A stretch of 64,000 bases of DNA. It comes from Acridotheres tristis (Eukaryota > Chordata > Aves > Passeriformes > Sturnidae). The notes beneath the pieces were generated by a model. The model was not told where the DNA came from. It was given only the letters and a program-made list of their open reading frames with translations, and searched no databases. Made by a program: the position numbers and the translations under genes. Location of the stretch: NCBI GenBank assembly GCA_037013685.1, contig CM072886.1, positions 29,085,080-29,149,079 on the forward strand, written 5' to 3'. The number at the start of each line of letters is the position of its first letter. The stretch's first letter is position 1. This document shows positions 1-12,438 of this stretch, in pieces.

Positions 1-2452
1 TAATGTCACGTGTCACATGTCATGTCTCACATGGGCAACCAAGTGGCTTCTCTTTATTTTCAGTCTTCTAGTGCTGCACTTCTGCTTCAGTGGATCAGTA
101 CCCTGCTGCACATCTTATCAGACTTCACAAAACTAAAAACTGAGCATTCTGCTGCAGGGTGAATTGGAAGAAAACCTATAAGGATGTGTCAAGAGCCTGG
201 AAAAAAATGTCTGTATATCTACCTTGCTGTTCCATGCAAAGAATAAGGTGTGAGTATAGATTACATAATGATCAAAGAGGAGAGGGAAAAAGGTGTGATG
301 GAGAAATGACTGCTGTGAGCAAATGTATCAGAAGTTCTGTAGAAAAAGCCAGCACACAGAGGTGTGGTTAGAGGTTTGGTTACAGCAGCTGTGCACAAAG
401 GTGTTAAAATGAAAGTTGTGCTCTTGAGATTAATCTGGTATTTCCTGCCTTTTTAATCTTTACTCAAACCTTTTAAAGTTTGTTTGAGTTACCGTGTATG
501 TGTGGTCACGTACTGGTGCACAAGCATAAAGCATTCTCTCAATGTGCCTGTACTGAATTATTATAAATCATTAGCATTTTATGTGCTAAACCCAAAACTT
601 TCACAGAATCAAAATTTCCAGAGAAAATTAGTGAATGTTTGCATGAATTTTTTCTCTTGTAATGGTGTAAATATATTAGAAGCACTGACTCAAGGAGTGG
701 AGCTGAAAATAATTGGAGGCTGAGAAAACAGTAGGTTTGTTCTGTTTCTGCATCAGGCTGGGTGCAGAGCTAAGTGAACCTGTACTCTGACCCGGGACTT
801 CTGTTCCTGCATCACTCTAACTTAATCGTGTAAATTAAATAATAAGTTAATTTAAGTAGTTTTTAAGCTTTAATGCAAGAACTATTGCTATCTTAAAAAA
901 AAGAATTGTGTTTGTCGAAGTGGAAAATGCATTTCTTTTTCTGTAAACAAACTAGAAAAGTATGATTTCATTTAATTTCAGTTTTGAAAAATATACACCT
1001 AAAAGGAGGAATATTTGAGAGAAGATTGAAATATTCATGAAGGTGACTGAAAAGAGCAGTCTTTGAAGAGAGTGCTGTGGTGCTTAGGCTGCCATATTGC
1101 TATTGCTGGTTCTGCTTTGTCATGGGGGAGTACTGGGCTTGGTCAGGCAGATGGTCACTGAAGAGATTATTTAGATTTTTTTTGGTTTTTGGGCTCAGTA
1201 TTTCAGATCCAGACTCTAATCTTTGTAGGTGTGGAATTTCTTTGAATGTCTGAAACGTTACTAATTTAAAAATAGCTAATGTGAATGTTTGGTGGTTTTT
1301 TTCCTTAAATATTCATTGAAAAAAATGTTTTTGAATTTAGTCTTTGCATGCCATATTCCAAGCAGATCTTTATGGCTGAATAATAAGCCCCTGGAAATAG
1401 GGGTTGTAATGGAAAATACAATTTAACTTTAAGTAGAACAGCACCTTACCAAAACACTTTTTTTGAATCTACAAAATCCCTTGCTTCCAAGGGTGGTGTT
1501 ACAGTGAAAAGGAGTTCAATAACAGTTTAATTTATCATAAATACATAACATATTTTATGATTATTTGATTGTGTTAAAAAATTTCACCTTATAGATTTCA
1601 ATAAAGCAACCTACTGGTAAACTTATTGCAGTTGCTTTTCTTTGCCTTTCACTCAGGGTTTCAGCAAAGTGAGGCATAAATGACTTCGTGTTAGAAGCTG
1701 GTTAATAAAAGGTAGATTTAATTCTCCTTTGACTTGTTTATGAAGCTGAAAAAGGACAAAGCACATCACTGGTATGTGGAAAGCTAATTTCTACTGTTAT
1801 TAAACTGGCCATGAGTAAAATGTTATGATTAAGCTGAATAACCCATTTTCCTATGCGAACATGAAATGCAATAAATGACCCAAGAAATGCTTCTCAAAAT
1901 CAAGAAAATCCCCATCTTCAGCAAAACAGAAGAAAGAGATAAATGTAAATGGTGCTACCTTTTGGGCAGACTGAGCTCTGGAGTGACCCATATCAGGCAT
2001 GGATCAGTCTTGCTTCCTTAATTTGCAGTTTTACATTGAGAGCTGTGTTTCTTTGCCATACTCTCCCTAAACTGAAGTGGTATCAAGGACAGCCACCAAT
2101 CAAACCAAAATTCAGGTAGAGAGTTTCCTTTCCAAGTGAACAATTTAACATTCATTATATCTTCCTAATGAAATAAGGATTATTGAATTTTCAATTTTGT
2201 TTACCTTCCCATCCTGTGTAGTGTATAAATTAGAAATTGAGAAGTAGAAGGTAGAAGTTAGGTTTTGATTTTACTGTACAATGTTGTACTTCACTACTAT
2301 ATTGGTATTATCTAAGTTGTATTAATTTAGAGGAAAAATAGGTGTTATTTGGCATATTTTGTTGTTTGGTAGACATTAGGTTTGTTTCAGTTAAATTTGG
2401 GAGGATTTCTGAATCAAGCATATGTTGTACACTGGCGCTGTAAACTGAAAAT

Positions 2453-2488
2453 AATAAAAATAATGGTAATAAAAATAATGGTAATAAA
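2453..2488 (+). repeat. Tandem 15-mer (AATAAAAATAATGGT) x2
   Basis: Two exact copies of a 15-base unit (2453-2467 and 2468-2482) are followed by a partial third (AATAAA). This is a minor AT-rich minisatellite. Confidence 0.9.
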
Positions 2489-3681
2489 TGCTTTGTATGT
2501 AGAGTTATGATGCTTACAGGTGAAGCTTAATGCTGTATGCCAAGCTCTTAAAACTTGAAAAAAATTATCTAAAATTACTTGAATAAACAGGGTAGTTCTG
2601 AATTAAAACTTTTCTTGAATGTCTAGGGAATCGGAAATAAATAGTATTGCTGGTTCCTTTTTAATCATTCTTCTGAGAGCTCTTTCCTGAGAAGCCAAGA
2701 ATCTCTCCAAGAAATTCTTAAAATACCATTCCTACAAAGTGGGAATGCAAAATGGGTTTTGTTGTTTTTACTGGAATGTGAATTGAATTGATGACTAGTA
2801 GTGGAGTATGTGATTGATATTATAGTGTAGATCTAGAATCAAGTAAGTTATAAATTAGATATTACCAGAATATTACACCCTTATGGGTTTTTTTGTAAAG
2901 TATTGTTTTAATCTGCACTCATAAATTATTTTGATTCCCTTTTCTCTATGATAGTGAAATAAAAATTACAGTAGATAAAAATAAAATGAAGTCAAAATGT
3001 TTTCAATTAGGGTTTATAGCCTATGTCTGAAAATGCTTGGCCTATGGGCTTTGATAGAGTTTTTAAAGTTTGTTTTGGTTGGAGTTTCTCTTTAGTATAA
3101 ATATTTGATTTTATTGTGATTTTCACAGAAAAAACAGAAAGAATTGACTAAAAAAACTAAGTGACTAGTCAGGAGCTAGAATTTGTTGTAGTTGTTTTAT
3201 TGTTTTGGTTTGGTTCTTTGTTTTAAAAAGCTGGATGATGCTTTGAGTCTGCCATAAAGTCCTCAGCTATTTCTTCAGTTAGTTTGTGATCAGGTAAGGG
3301 AGCACAAATGAGTTTCTGGACAGTATTTCAGTTAATATTTCTTTTCAGTGGTAATGGATGGTGTTCTTCTGAGAAGTGATCTTTCAGAAGTCAGTGCACA
3401 GTAACCTGCAGACCTAGATTGTAACTTGGCCTGACAAAAATCACAGCAGTTTGAAAACTACCAGTGATTCTTTCAAATTGCTTGGTAGTTCATCATTGCC
3501 AAACACTTACCAAGTTCTGAAGCTTTATATATTTATTTGCTGCAAAAGCAGAAAAATGAGGAAAAAGGGATAGAAAGGGGAAGAAAAAACCCAAGTTGAG
3601 ATTCCTGTACAATAGAATCAGTTCAAAGATAAGACTCTTAAGAAAACTGCTTACCCTTTTCCCAATACTGGACTTCATGGT

Positions 3682-3699
3682 AAAAAAAAAAAAAAAAAA
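3682..3699 (+). repeat. Poly-A run
   Basis: Eighteen consecutive A. No retrotransposed gene body is recognisable on either side, so it is a simple homopolymer. Confidence 0.85.
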
Positions 3700-4623
3700 T
3701 TGCTCCTCTTTTATGATGTAAATTTGGTATTTTTAGATTAATAGTTTATAAAAATTCTATGAACTTTTCCTTCCTCAAGTTAACTGGAGCATTAGAAATT
3801 ACATGAACCTTCATTCAGGGTGTTTCCAGGACTTGTCTAGGGCTATTAATTAGCTTCTCTGTATTGCATACACTAATTTTGCATATCAGCATTATTGACA
3901 GCCTGGATTCAAGTAATTTTTGACCCAAAGGCAAGGTGTAATTGCAACATTTGAACTTGAAGGTCCCCTGTGAATGCAGCCATGTGCTCTATTGTAGCCC
4001 TGCAGTCATTCTGCAGTATCCCTGTGGCAGGAAGAGGTCATGTAAATGCAAACCCTTTTCCATTTATTTTTTTAGTTTCATCCCATTGTCTGTAGAACCC
4101 GTTTTCCTTTTTTTGTTATTATTATTTTTTGTTGTTTCCCACGACCTTTCACTTATGCCCTAAGCAGTCCATGGCTTCTTTCCTCTCTTATCTCCCTTTT
4201 CCTCATTTGTTTTCATCTTCTTCTTGGATAGCTCTACAAATAACTTGCCTTAATTTTATGCAATTCTAGGCTTGCAGTTCTAACCACGTCCCACTAACTT
4301 TCTGCTTTTGTTTTGTCCCACTTATTCATGACATCTGTCCTCCAGTAGCAAAGATGTACTCTCACTTTCTTTAACAGCTTTCCTTACCAACTTGCTGTGT
4401 TTCTAGATGGATGACTTTGTGCTGTCTCTTTATGCCTTTCATATTTAGGAGATCCTGTATTCATCTGCAAAACTGTGGAATCTACAAATATTTAGCACCA
4501 GCGATGAGTATGAGTTGCTGCCTATTACAGCTGGTGAACAATATTGTCTATGATCTCTTTCCTGCCAATTTACTTTAGACTGTCTTACTTTATAATTAAA
4601 GCTCTCAGAGGTGGATATAGGGG

Positions 4624-4669
4624 TTTTTTTGTGGTGTTTTTTGTTTGTTTGTTTTTGTTTTTGTTTTGT
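4624..4669 (+). repeat. TTTG/TTTTTG-rich simple repeat
   Basis: Irregular T-runs with interspersed G, locally (GTTT)n and (GTTTTT)n. Low-complexity DNA. Confidence 0.8.
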
Positions 4670-5770
4670 GCTCTAGCCTTATTTGAAGTATTGCTCAGTG
4701 CTAAAGATCTGTGATTATCAATGGTAGTGCCAAGAGATGTACCTTCTACTCCAGATCTACATAATTGTAACTATTTTGCACTACAATTTATGTATTCCTG
4801 AAAATTATTCAAAAGCTGATACATTCTTAGCTGTTTTTTAAAGAATTGCTGAAAACAAAGGTAATGTTATTTAACGTCCTTATTTTTTTAATGGGGTGTC
4901 ATAAAATACATTGAAAACTATTGCACTGTACTTCACACCTTGATTAACTTGTATTGAATAGGTGAGTTCTGTCCTTACTTTCTGTCTCCCTCTTGAGAGG
5001 AAATATTAGAATGAAAGTCTCTAATTTTTTTCTTTAATTCCCCCTCCCACCTTTTCTTAACAAATGACTGCTTTTTATCCAGAGCTGGATTTGGCAGGTC
5101 TGCTGCCATATAAAAAAAAAAGATTTCTTTTTAAAATACATGATACATTTCTATTTTTCTCCTACTACCCAATTTTTTGTAGATTAGATTAAAACTCTGG
5201 CCAGAAATTTTGTGGAAATATTTTCTGTATTTTGTGAAAAGCTCTTGGAAGTAATCAAAATATTCAACAAGGCTGGAACTTTACCCAGTTGTTAATTGGC
5301 AGGTTAAACTTTTATGGGTTTCTGGTACCCTGGCGATACATGACTATTAAAAATTGCAGGTGGTTCAGGGGAAAGGGGGAGGTGAGTTCCTGTGCTAGTA
5401 ATATATCATAAAACTATATATTTCATGCGCCTGTTGTGAAAGTGGAGACTTTAATACTTTTTCACAATGCAAGCTGATTAAAGAATCTTTATGGATCTCA
5501 TTAACTAAAGTTTTTCTCTGTGAATACTGAAAAATGTAATGCTTATGGATAAGAACAGCAAAACTAATTATCCTCTGTGGTACCTCCTTTGGTTTAACAA
5601 AAGCAGTGTGGTATCAAATGTGCTTATTTGCTCTGAGCTTAAGTTTGCCCTTTTACACACAATACTGTCAGTGATTTGGCCATTTTCCCTAATATTGGCA
5701 TCATCAAGCATAGGAAGTGAAAGGGTAGGATTGTTGCATGCTCCAACTACAATAAAATACTACAATGTGT

Positions 5771-6735
5771 TTCACAGAGTCGCAAAATTGTGAAACTGTT
5801 GAGTTTGGAAGGAACTTCTAGAGACCATATACTCTCACCTCCCTGCTCACAGCAGAGCTGGCTACCACAGGTTGGTCTGGGCCAAATCCAGTAAGGTTTC
5901 GAACATCTCCAGAGATGGGGACTTAATAACCTCTGCAGGGCACCATGTTCCACTGTTTGGCCACCCTCACACGAAAAAAAGTGTATTCTTATCTTTATCT
6001 CTAAAGATATTCTTACCTTTATCTCTAGCTGGAACTTCCTGTACTTAATTTGTGCCCATTGTCCTTTCACTGCTGCTACTGAGAAGAGTCAATCTCCATT
6101 TTTAAAACACCATCCCTGCTCAGACTTTTGCAGACATTCTTGTTCCCCTGAGCCATCTCACATCCAGCCTGAACAGTCTCAGATCTCTGTCTCTCATAGG
6201 AGAGGCTCCAGGCCCTCCATAGACTTTTGCTGGCCTTACTCCAATGCGTCTTTCTCTCTCCCTTATTGAGGAACTTTCTTTATCCCCAGAGCTGGACACA
6301 ATCTTCCAGATGTGTCTCACCAATGTGGAGCAGAGTGAAAGGATCATCTCCCTCAACACTGTCCACCTCCCTCAGAGCTCCTGGGTGTATCCTGTCAGGT
6401 CTTACAGTAATGTTTGGCCTTTCCCTAACCTGATCCTCTTCTAGGGTTGGTCAGTCTTTGCTCCAGACTTTCCCAGTGGTCTCAGTGCCCCCCTCTCCTG
6501 AACTCCATGATTTCATGGTCACTGCAGCCAAGGCTGCCCGTGACCTTCAGGTTCTCAGCCTTGGTTGTAAGTATGAGGTCCAGCAGAGCACCTGCCTTTG
6601 TCCATTCCTCAATTTCCTGTGCTAAGAAGTGACCACCAGTGCCCTCCAGAAACCTCCTGGATTGCTTGTGCTCTCCTCTGCTGTCCTTCCAGCAGATTAC
6701 AGGTGGTTGAAGTCCTCCCCTGAGGGTCAAGACCT
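5771..6735 (-). mobile_element. CR1 LINE copy, internally deleted (endonuclease remnant plus reverse-transcriptase C-terminus and 3' UTR)
   Basis: On the minus strand the element runs from about 6735 down to 5771. Its 5' part (6730-6485) translates to a CR1 endonuclease C-terminal segment with recognisable pieces ICWKDS, HKQSRRFLE and GSLGCSDHEIMEF. A short middle part (about 6480-6345) includes sequence resembling the start of the reverse-transcriptase region. The remainder (6345-5771) matches the reverse-transcriptase C-terminus and 3' UTR; its complement on the + strand includes GTTTGGAAGGAACTTCTAGA-like wording typical of reverse-read CR1 ends. Most of the polymerase, including its catalytic core, is missing, so this is a dead element with one or more internal deletions, or two nested insertions in the same orientation. 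A 19-base segment is duplicated at 5985-6003 and 6009-6027. Confidence 0.85.
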
Positions 6736-9700
6736 GGCAATTTGAGGCTTATTCAAAGCCAATAGTTGCCCAAAGAAGACCTTATCTACTTCTTGAACTG
6801 ATGATTTTAGAAACTATTTTGCTCTGCTTTAAATGAACAGAGTCTTAATTACTTATTCAGCTTTATAATTCAGATTTTACATCACTTGCAGTGTTAATGG
6901 AGGATAAAAATAGTGAATAGCATTTGCAATGGACCTTTTTATATAAATAAAGGGATCCATTTACTGGACCTTTTTTATATAAAATACTGTTTCTTAATAT
7001 TGTTTAATAACAATGGTTTCCTATTAAGAGATAGTTTTGTATCTGTTGCATGGTGTTTAATTAAATTAATGTTACATTCAGTCAGATATATTGATTCTAA
7101 TTAAGATAGAACAAAGATAGGCATCCTGTTTTTTCCACTCACAATTTCATCTTATCTAGTATATGAGTGGTAGATTTCTCCTCATCTAAGATAAATATCC
7201 TTAGAGATATTTCCTCTATTATGTAGCATAGATATTCAATGGGAACTATATACCACACATTTTTCTTGAGAGTATTGGTCTTGTTATTTTCTAATAATAA
7301 TTTTGTTCCTGGTGTCAAGACAAAGACTTGTGGAGGCTTGTTTGGAATAGTTCACATTGCTCTTGCCAGTATTAGCCCAGCTTCAGGGGACAGGTAGGTG
7401 TTTACTGGCAGAGGCTGGAGAGGTTTATGCCTGGATTTTTAGAATGTTCTTGTTCTGTTGTATTAGTCCTGGGGCTGCACAGCCTCCATGGCATTGCTCA
7501 GGATGTTTCCACTTGCAAAGAGGTGCACCAGGAAGCAAGACAGCCCTGAGCTTTAAATCTCCTCTATCAGGCCTGTACTGGACCTCGCTCATCTAAATTT
7601 ATCAATTTCTGAAACTTAGGGCAGGATCTCCCCAAACTTTTTCACTGAGGTGCTTTGGCTTTCTTGACCTCCCTTCAGAGCTTTTTGGGTCTAGAAGTAC
7701 CCAGGTTGCCCAGCAGAAAGAAATTCAGTTGAGAGAAGTATCAGTGTTTGGCTTTGTCTCCTCCAATAGGGAAGATGTCTTCAAAGTCAGAAAAAGTGTT
7801 TCACACATGTATAGATAAGCATACATGTCCATCAGGACAGCCTTTTTTATAAAAAATCATGGGATTTGTACGTGTATTTATTTCCTTCTTCTCTCCCTAA
7901 TTGCATTGAAATAAACACCCACAATCCTAATATGAAAATTTGAAATTCTGGTTATGGTTTGTACACGTCACTCTGCCCATCATAACTTCTATGAATTAAT
8001 TCACTTTTCTGATCCCACTATAGCGGGTGTCACAGGACGTTTGTTACTGGGAAAACTCTTCATGTCATTAAACCAACTGTGAAATTCAGTTTGCTCCTTT
8101 TTGTCCTTACTGAAATTCTGATGATGAATATTGGAAACAGTAACCTGAAATGTGAAGAATGGCAATTCCAGAATTAAATAAAAATATTTTTATGGAAATA
8201 TAAAGATATTTTGATTATAGAAAAGATCTTGATCCTTCTCTTCTTCTCAAAATTTTTGTTATTATAAATGCAGCAAGGGATTAAACTGTCTCCAAATACC
8301 CTTTGAAAACTAAAAAGAAAAGATCGTTTATATTTAAAAATAGCTTTATTTATAAAGCAAAGCTTTTTTCTCATCCAAATTAAAATGCAAGATTAATATT
8401 CTGCTTTCATAATTTTAATGCTACTTAGTAATTTAAAATTCAATGGCTACAAACCAAAAAGCAAGAAATTTCTTTAAAGATGTCTGTGAGCTGTCACTGT
8501 ATTGGAAGGAGAGTTCTCATGTATTAGCACAAAGAATCTATACAAAATATAGCTACATGTTTCTTTCTTGCTCTGTGATCTTCAGAAAAGCACATGCAAG
8601 GAGTACAGTAAAAAAAAAAAACACATTAAAAATTAAGGAAACCAACATCTCAATGCAGAATAATACGTTTGTGAAACACCATCAAGATACAAAAATGCAA
8701 TGAATGATCTTGAAACAAAAAGATAAGTTGCAAGGATGACCCTACAGGAATGTGTTTCTTCATGCAGATAGAAATTTGGGTGTAATGCTTTTCCTTCAGC
8801 AAGAAATTATATACTTTCATGGCATAAATGTAAGAACAACTCCCAGTATTAGATGAATGGATTCCAGAAATTTCAAAGCGTGCCACCAACGGAGCAGTGG
8901 CTCTCATAGACAGAAAGAATAAAACAGCTATTCAAAAACTAGACACTCCTCAGCTATATTTAATACTAGAAAATAGAGTAGCACTTTCACATTTATTCCA
9001 TAGGGCCTCATTCCAGAAAACACTTCCATGAATAGAACTCAAAGGCACTGCTTATATGCATAAAGGTGCTTATGAGTGTTTCCAAGATTTGTATTTGCTA
9101 TCTCTGTATTTGAAAAGCTACAAGAGTTTAATTTATTCCATTTTGAATTATTACAAAAACCATTCAAATGCACCTAAAGCTTGCCTGGCTGAATTAAATA
9201 ATTATCAATGCAATTTTAGTTGTACAAAAGAACTTTAAAATAAGTCTTAAGTTTATAATATATTGAATCAATTTAAGTAATTATCAAACAAGTAAAAAGT
9301 GAAAATAACCTTTGTTATTTGAGTTCAACCAGATTTAAGTTAAAAGATTTGGGGTTTTTTCCTCTTTATAATTAGTTAGTCCTTATAAAATCAGGGTCTG
9401 GTAAAAGAAACATGTATTCCATGTACACTTGCTTTCACTTAATATATACTGAAATTATAAGGCTGTAAAAGAAATGGTGAGAATTTCAAATATGGCTGAT
9501 GTTGGAACAGGAATGATAGATCTAGGATCCTTATAAATGCTATTATTTGAGCAGTAAAATTTCCTCCTTGGAATGATAAATGGCTGCATAGGCTATGAAG
9601 AAGGAACACATTTGTATCTTGTTCTTTCAATAATAGATTTCAGCTTGTTGTCCTTCAGGTTGCTTTCAGTAGCAGCATTATAATTTCAATAGTATGTAAA

Positions 9701-12230
9701 ATCAGTCCTTCATTACAAAAAAGCTCTTAGGCAAGTGCAATGTCACTTGCAGATTACCAGCAATGAACACCAAGCAAATTTGTAATGAAAGAGAACTTCA
9801 TGTGCTGCCACACATCAACAATCCTGGCTTGTTTCCCTGATTTGTTTTCCTGTCTAAATTTTCAGCATCAAGTCGTGCACGTTTTTTCTTCATACTCATA
9901 CAGAAATTACTCTTCATGTTTCTCATCTCAATGCTGTGAATTTAAATGGGCTGTGAACTACGTTCTTGGCTCCTTTGTCAGGTGATTTCATCCTGTTCAT
10001 AATGAACTGTGCTATTTCTACATGGTGTACTGCAATACTGGGGGACTAGGGGAAAAATAATGAGAGAGGGCTTTCTGTCTCTCTTTTGTCCTGTGATGCA
10101 TGAGAGGTGTTTGCACAGCAGGTTGTGTGTCAAAATAAGCAGATCTATATCTGCTTTTCCATGCAAAATTTTTGTTGTCCATGCTGCTCACTATTCCTCC
10201 TTCTGCTTAAGTGCTGGAAATGGAGGGTAGTGATTCTCTTCTTTGAGAAACTGGAATAGGTAAGACACACCTGGCATGCAGCTCATCACTGGGGTAGATG
10301 CAGTCTAAGTGAATTGGACATATATTCTTTATTTGTAATGTCTTTAACAGTAGTCAGTTTTGGTTTTTATATGGTTAGAAAGCAGAATTTTGTCTTCTGA
10401 GTCAGAAGCATGAATGAAAAAAGTGGCATTAAGATGCACAGAGCGCAATTCAACTTGCATCACTTTAACCATCTAATAATCAGGCATCTGCTCCAGGATA
10501 GTCTGCTATGTTTCCCTTCACTACTCAATTGAAACTGGTGGTCTGAGTCACACTCTGAGTGTGCCTACCTCATCTGTCCTTCTGCTGTCTTGTGGAGGCA
10601 TTCAGTGAGATTTATGGTACCCTTCGAAATAGTGTATATGTAATTCTCTGGTAATGTCACTGTAACTGACATTAATATATACAATAATGTCGTATTGGCT
10701 TGCTTTCATCCCTTTAATTATCTGACAGTGCAAAATGCTTTGTTACCAGCAGAACACATACTCATATACTGACTCTTAGAGATCAGTGTTTTAATTCTAT
10801 GCAATTCATTAATAAACACTGGTAGCTCTATGAAGGAAGTAAAAAATTCCACACACTCACTGTAGCAGTCTAGTCCTTAAAGAGATTTTTCAAGCAGATT
10901 GGGCTGTAGTCTGCTGTGGAAAGGTAAAGGATCTCTGAGTACTTTAAACAGAAGAATGTTTTGCAAGAACATGGCTGTGATGGAGATCTCCTGAGTCTTA
11001 AGAGTCTCAAGTTTTCATAATAAACTCATGTCTGGCATTCCTATTTATATCTTTAGAAAACCACCCTTCAATTTCTGCCTGTATTTTGGCACCTCTAGGC
11101 AGTTATGTATAATGTTATATGTTAGAACAAATGCTGGATAAAGCCATTGACATTCTGACAATCTTGTAAGAGGAGAGCTCTTAGGAAATTTAATATCCTC
11201 ACCCCAGAACAGGAAAAGTAATCTTCCAGGTTTCAGGAGATGGATGGCTGTATACTCTATTTTATTTTTCTACATTGAGCTCAACAGTCCTAACTATCAT
11301 TAATCATTTCAGAATCCCTGCATTGCTATTTTTAGAAGCATAAATAATTTCAGTATTATAACACTATGTGTGCTAGAAAGAGGTCAAATAAATGGTCAAC
11401 AGTGGAGATTTGCTGCTAAAAGTATATTGGAATAAATTTTAAAGTAACTTTATAGTGCAGAACTACTGGGTGAGTGTACAGAAATTTACTAAATTATAGA
11501 TTTAAGTTGCTGAAACATTTAAAAATAATATACCTGTTTAGTTTTTCAATCTGGTAACCTCAGAACACAGCAGCTTATTCAAAACAGGTATCTTGGATTT
11601 CACTTCTAAAAAATGTTTTTACATTTTTTATGCATGTTTAAAACCCAGGTGCTAAAACAATATATAGGCATTTTATGGCTTTCTCCCTTTTTGACACCTA
11701 TTATGATACTGCACAAATTATGTCATATCACCAAATAGAGGCAGCTCTGATTAAGGAGTAAGTGCTGCTTTGTCCGTAGGAACTGGTCTTTGCAAGACCA
11801 TGTACAAGAGGACTTCAGCTGATGTCCCTCATTTGCATCCAGATGTGTCCATTTCTTAAGAAATTAGCATCAGCCAGAGATAAATGTAGAGCTCTAGCTT
11901 TCATGAATTTACCTAAGAGTATCATGTATGTAAAATACATTATATGTAATATGGTGACACTAAGCATGTTCTTATGGTACCTTAAGGCCAAAGTCAGTTC
12001 ACTAAAAACTGGAGTTTAACTTTGAGTGTAAAGACATCTTTGCAATGCAGAGGTTAGTTGCAAAAAACCTCTTTTTAACCAGAGCATTGCAAGTTTATTA
12101 ACTCCAGGTAATTTTTGTGCCGTTTAATAGTCAGCAAACACACACAAAAAATCACAGGGGTAAAAAAAAAAAAATAGCATAAATTTCTCCCTTGCTAACA
12201 GATAACTATTGTGCTTGGATCAAGTCAATT
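6736..12230. other. Gene-free AT-rich stretch
   Basis: Just beyond the CR1 copy an 18-19-base sequence (TGGACCTTTTTATATAAA) occurs twice, at 6930-6947 and 6965-6983. Nothing else beyond ordinary AT-rich sequence was identified. A CTATTTTTAG MEF2-type 10-mer lies at 11326-11335. Confidence 0.55.
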
Positions 12231-12438
12231 GCTCTTCTCTCTTCTCTTCTCTTCTCTTCTCTTCTCTTCTCTTCTCTTCTCTTCTCTTCTCTTCTCTTCT
12301 CTTCTCTTCTCTTCTCTTCTCTTCTCTTCTCTTCTCTTCTCTTCTCTTCTCTTCTCTTCTCTTCTCTTCTCTTCTCTTCTCTTCTCTTCTCTTCTCCTCT
12401 CCTCTCCTCTCCTCTCCTCTCCTCTCCTCTCCTCTCCT
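12231..12438 (+). repeat. Pyrimidine microsatellite (CTCTT)n then (CTCCT)n
   Basis: About 33 near-perfect copies of a TTCTC/CTCTT pentamer (12231-12395) switch abruptly to about 8 copies of a CTCCT pentamer (12396-12438). The two blocks differ by one T-to-C change per unit, suggesting a point-mutated unit that was itself amplified. All-purine/all-pyrimidine tracts like this can form triplex DNA and are length-polymorphic. The open frames across it in several phases are artefacts of the repeat. Confidence 0.97.

Larger units (their letters stand above)
1..5770. other. Gene-free flank, AT-rich
   Basis: No exon, recognisable transposon body or RNA gene was seen. Contents are AT-rich unique-looking sequence with a 15-mer tandem at 2.45 kb, a poly-A at 3.68 kb and a TTTG-rich tract at 4.6 kb. 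Open frames are all short and of unlikely composition. Confidence 0.6.

Noticed and set aside
5747..6359. Two minus-strand frames (107 and 79 codons) and overlapping plus-strand frames
   Set aside because: All fall inside the CR1 copy; they are remnants or antisense shadows of the LINE.
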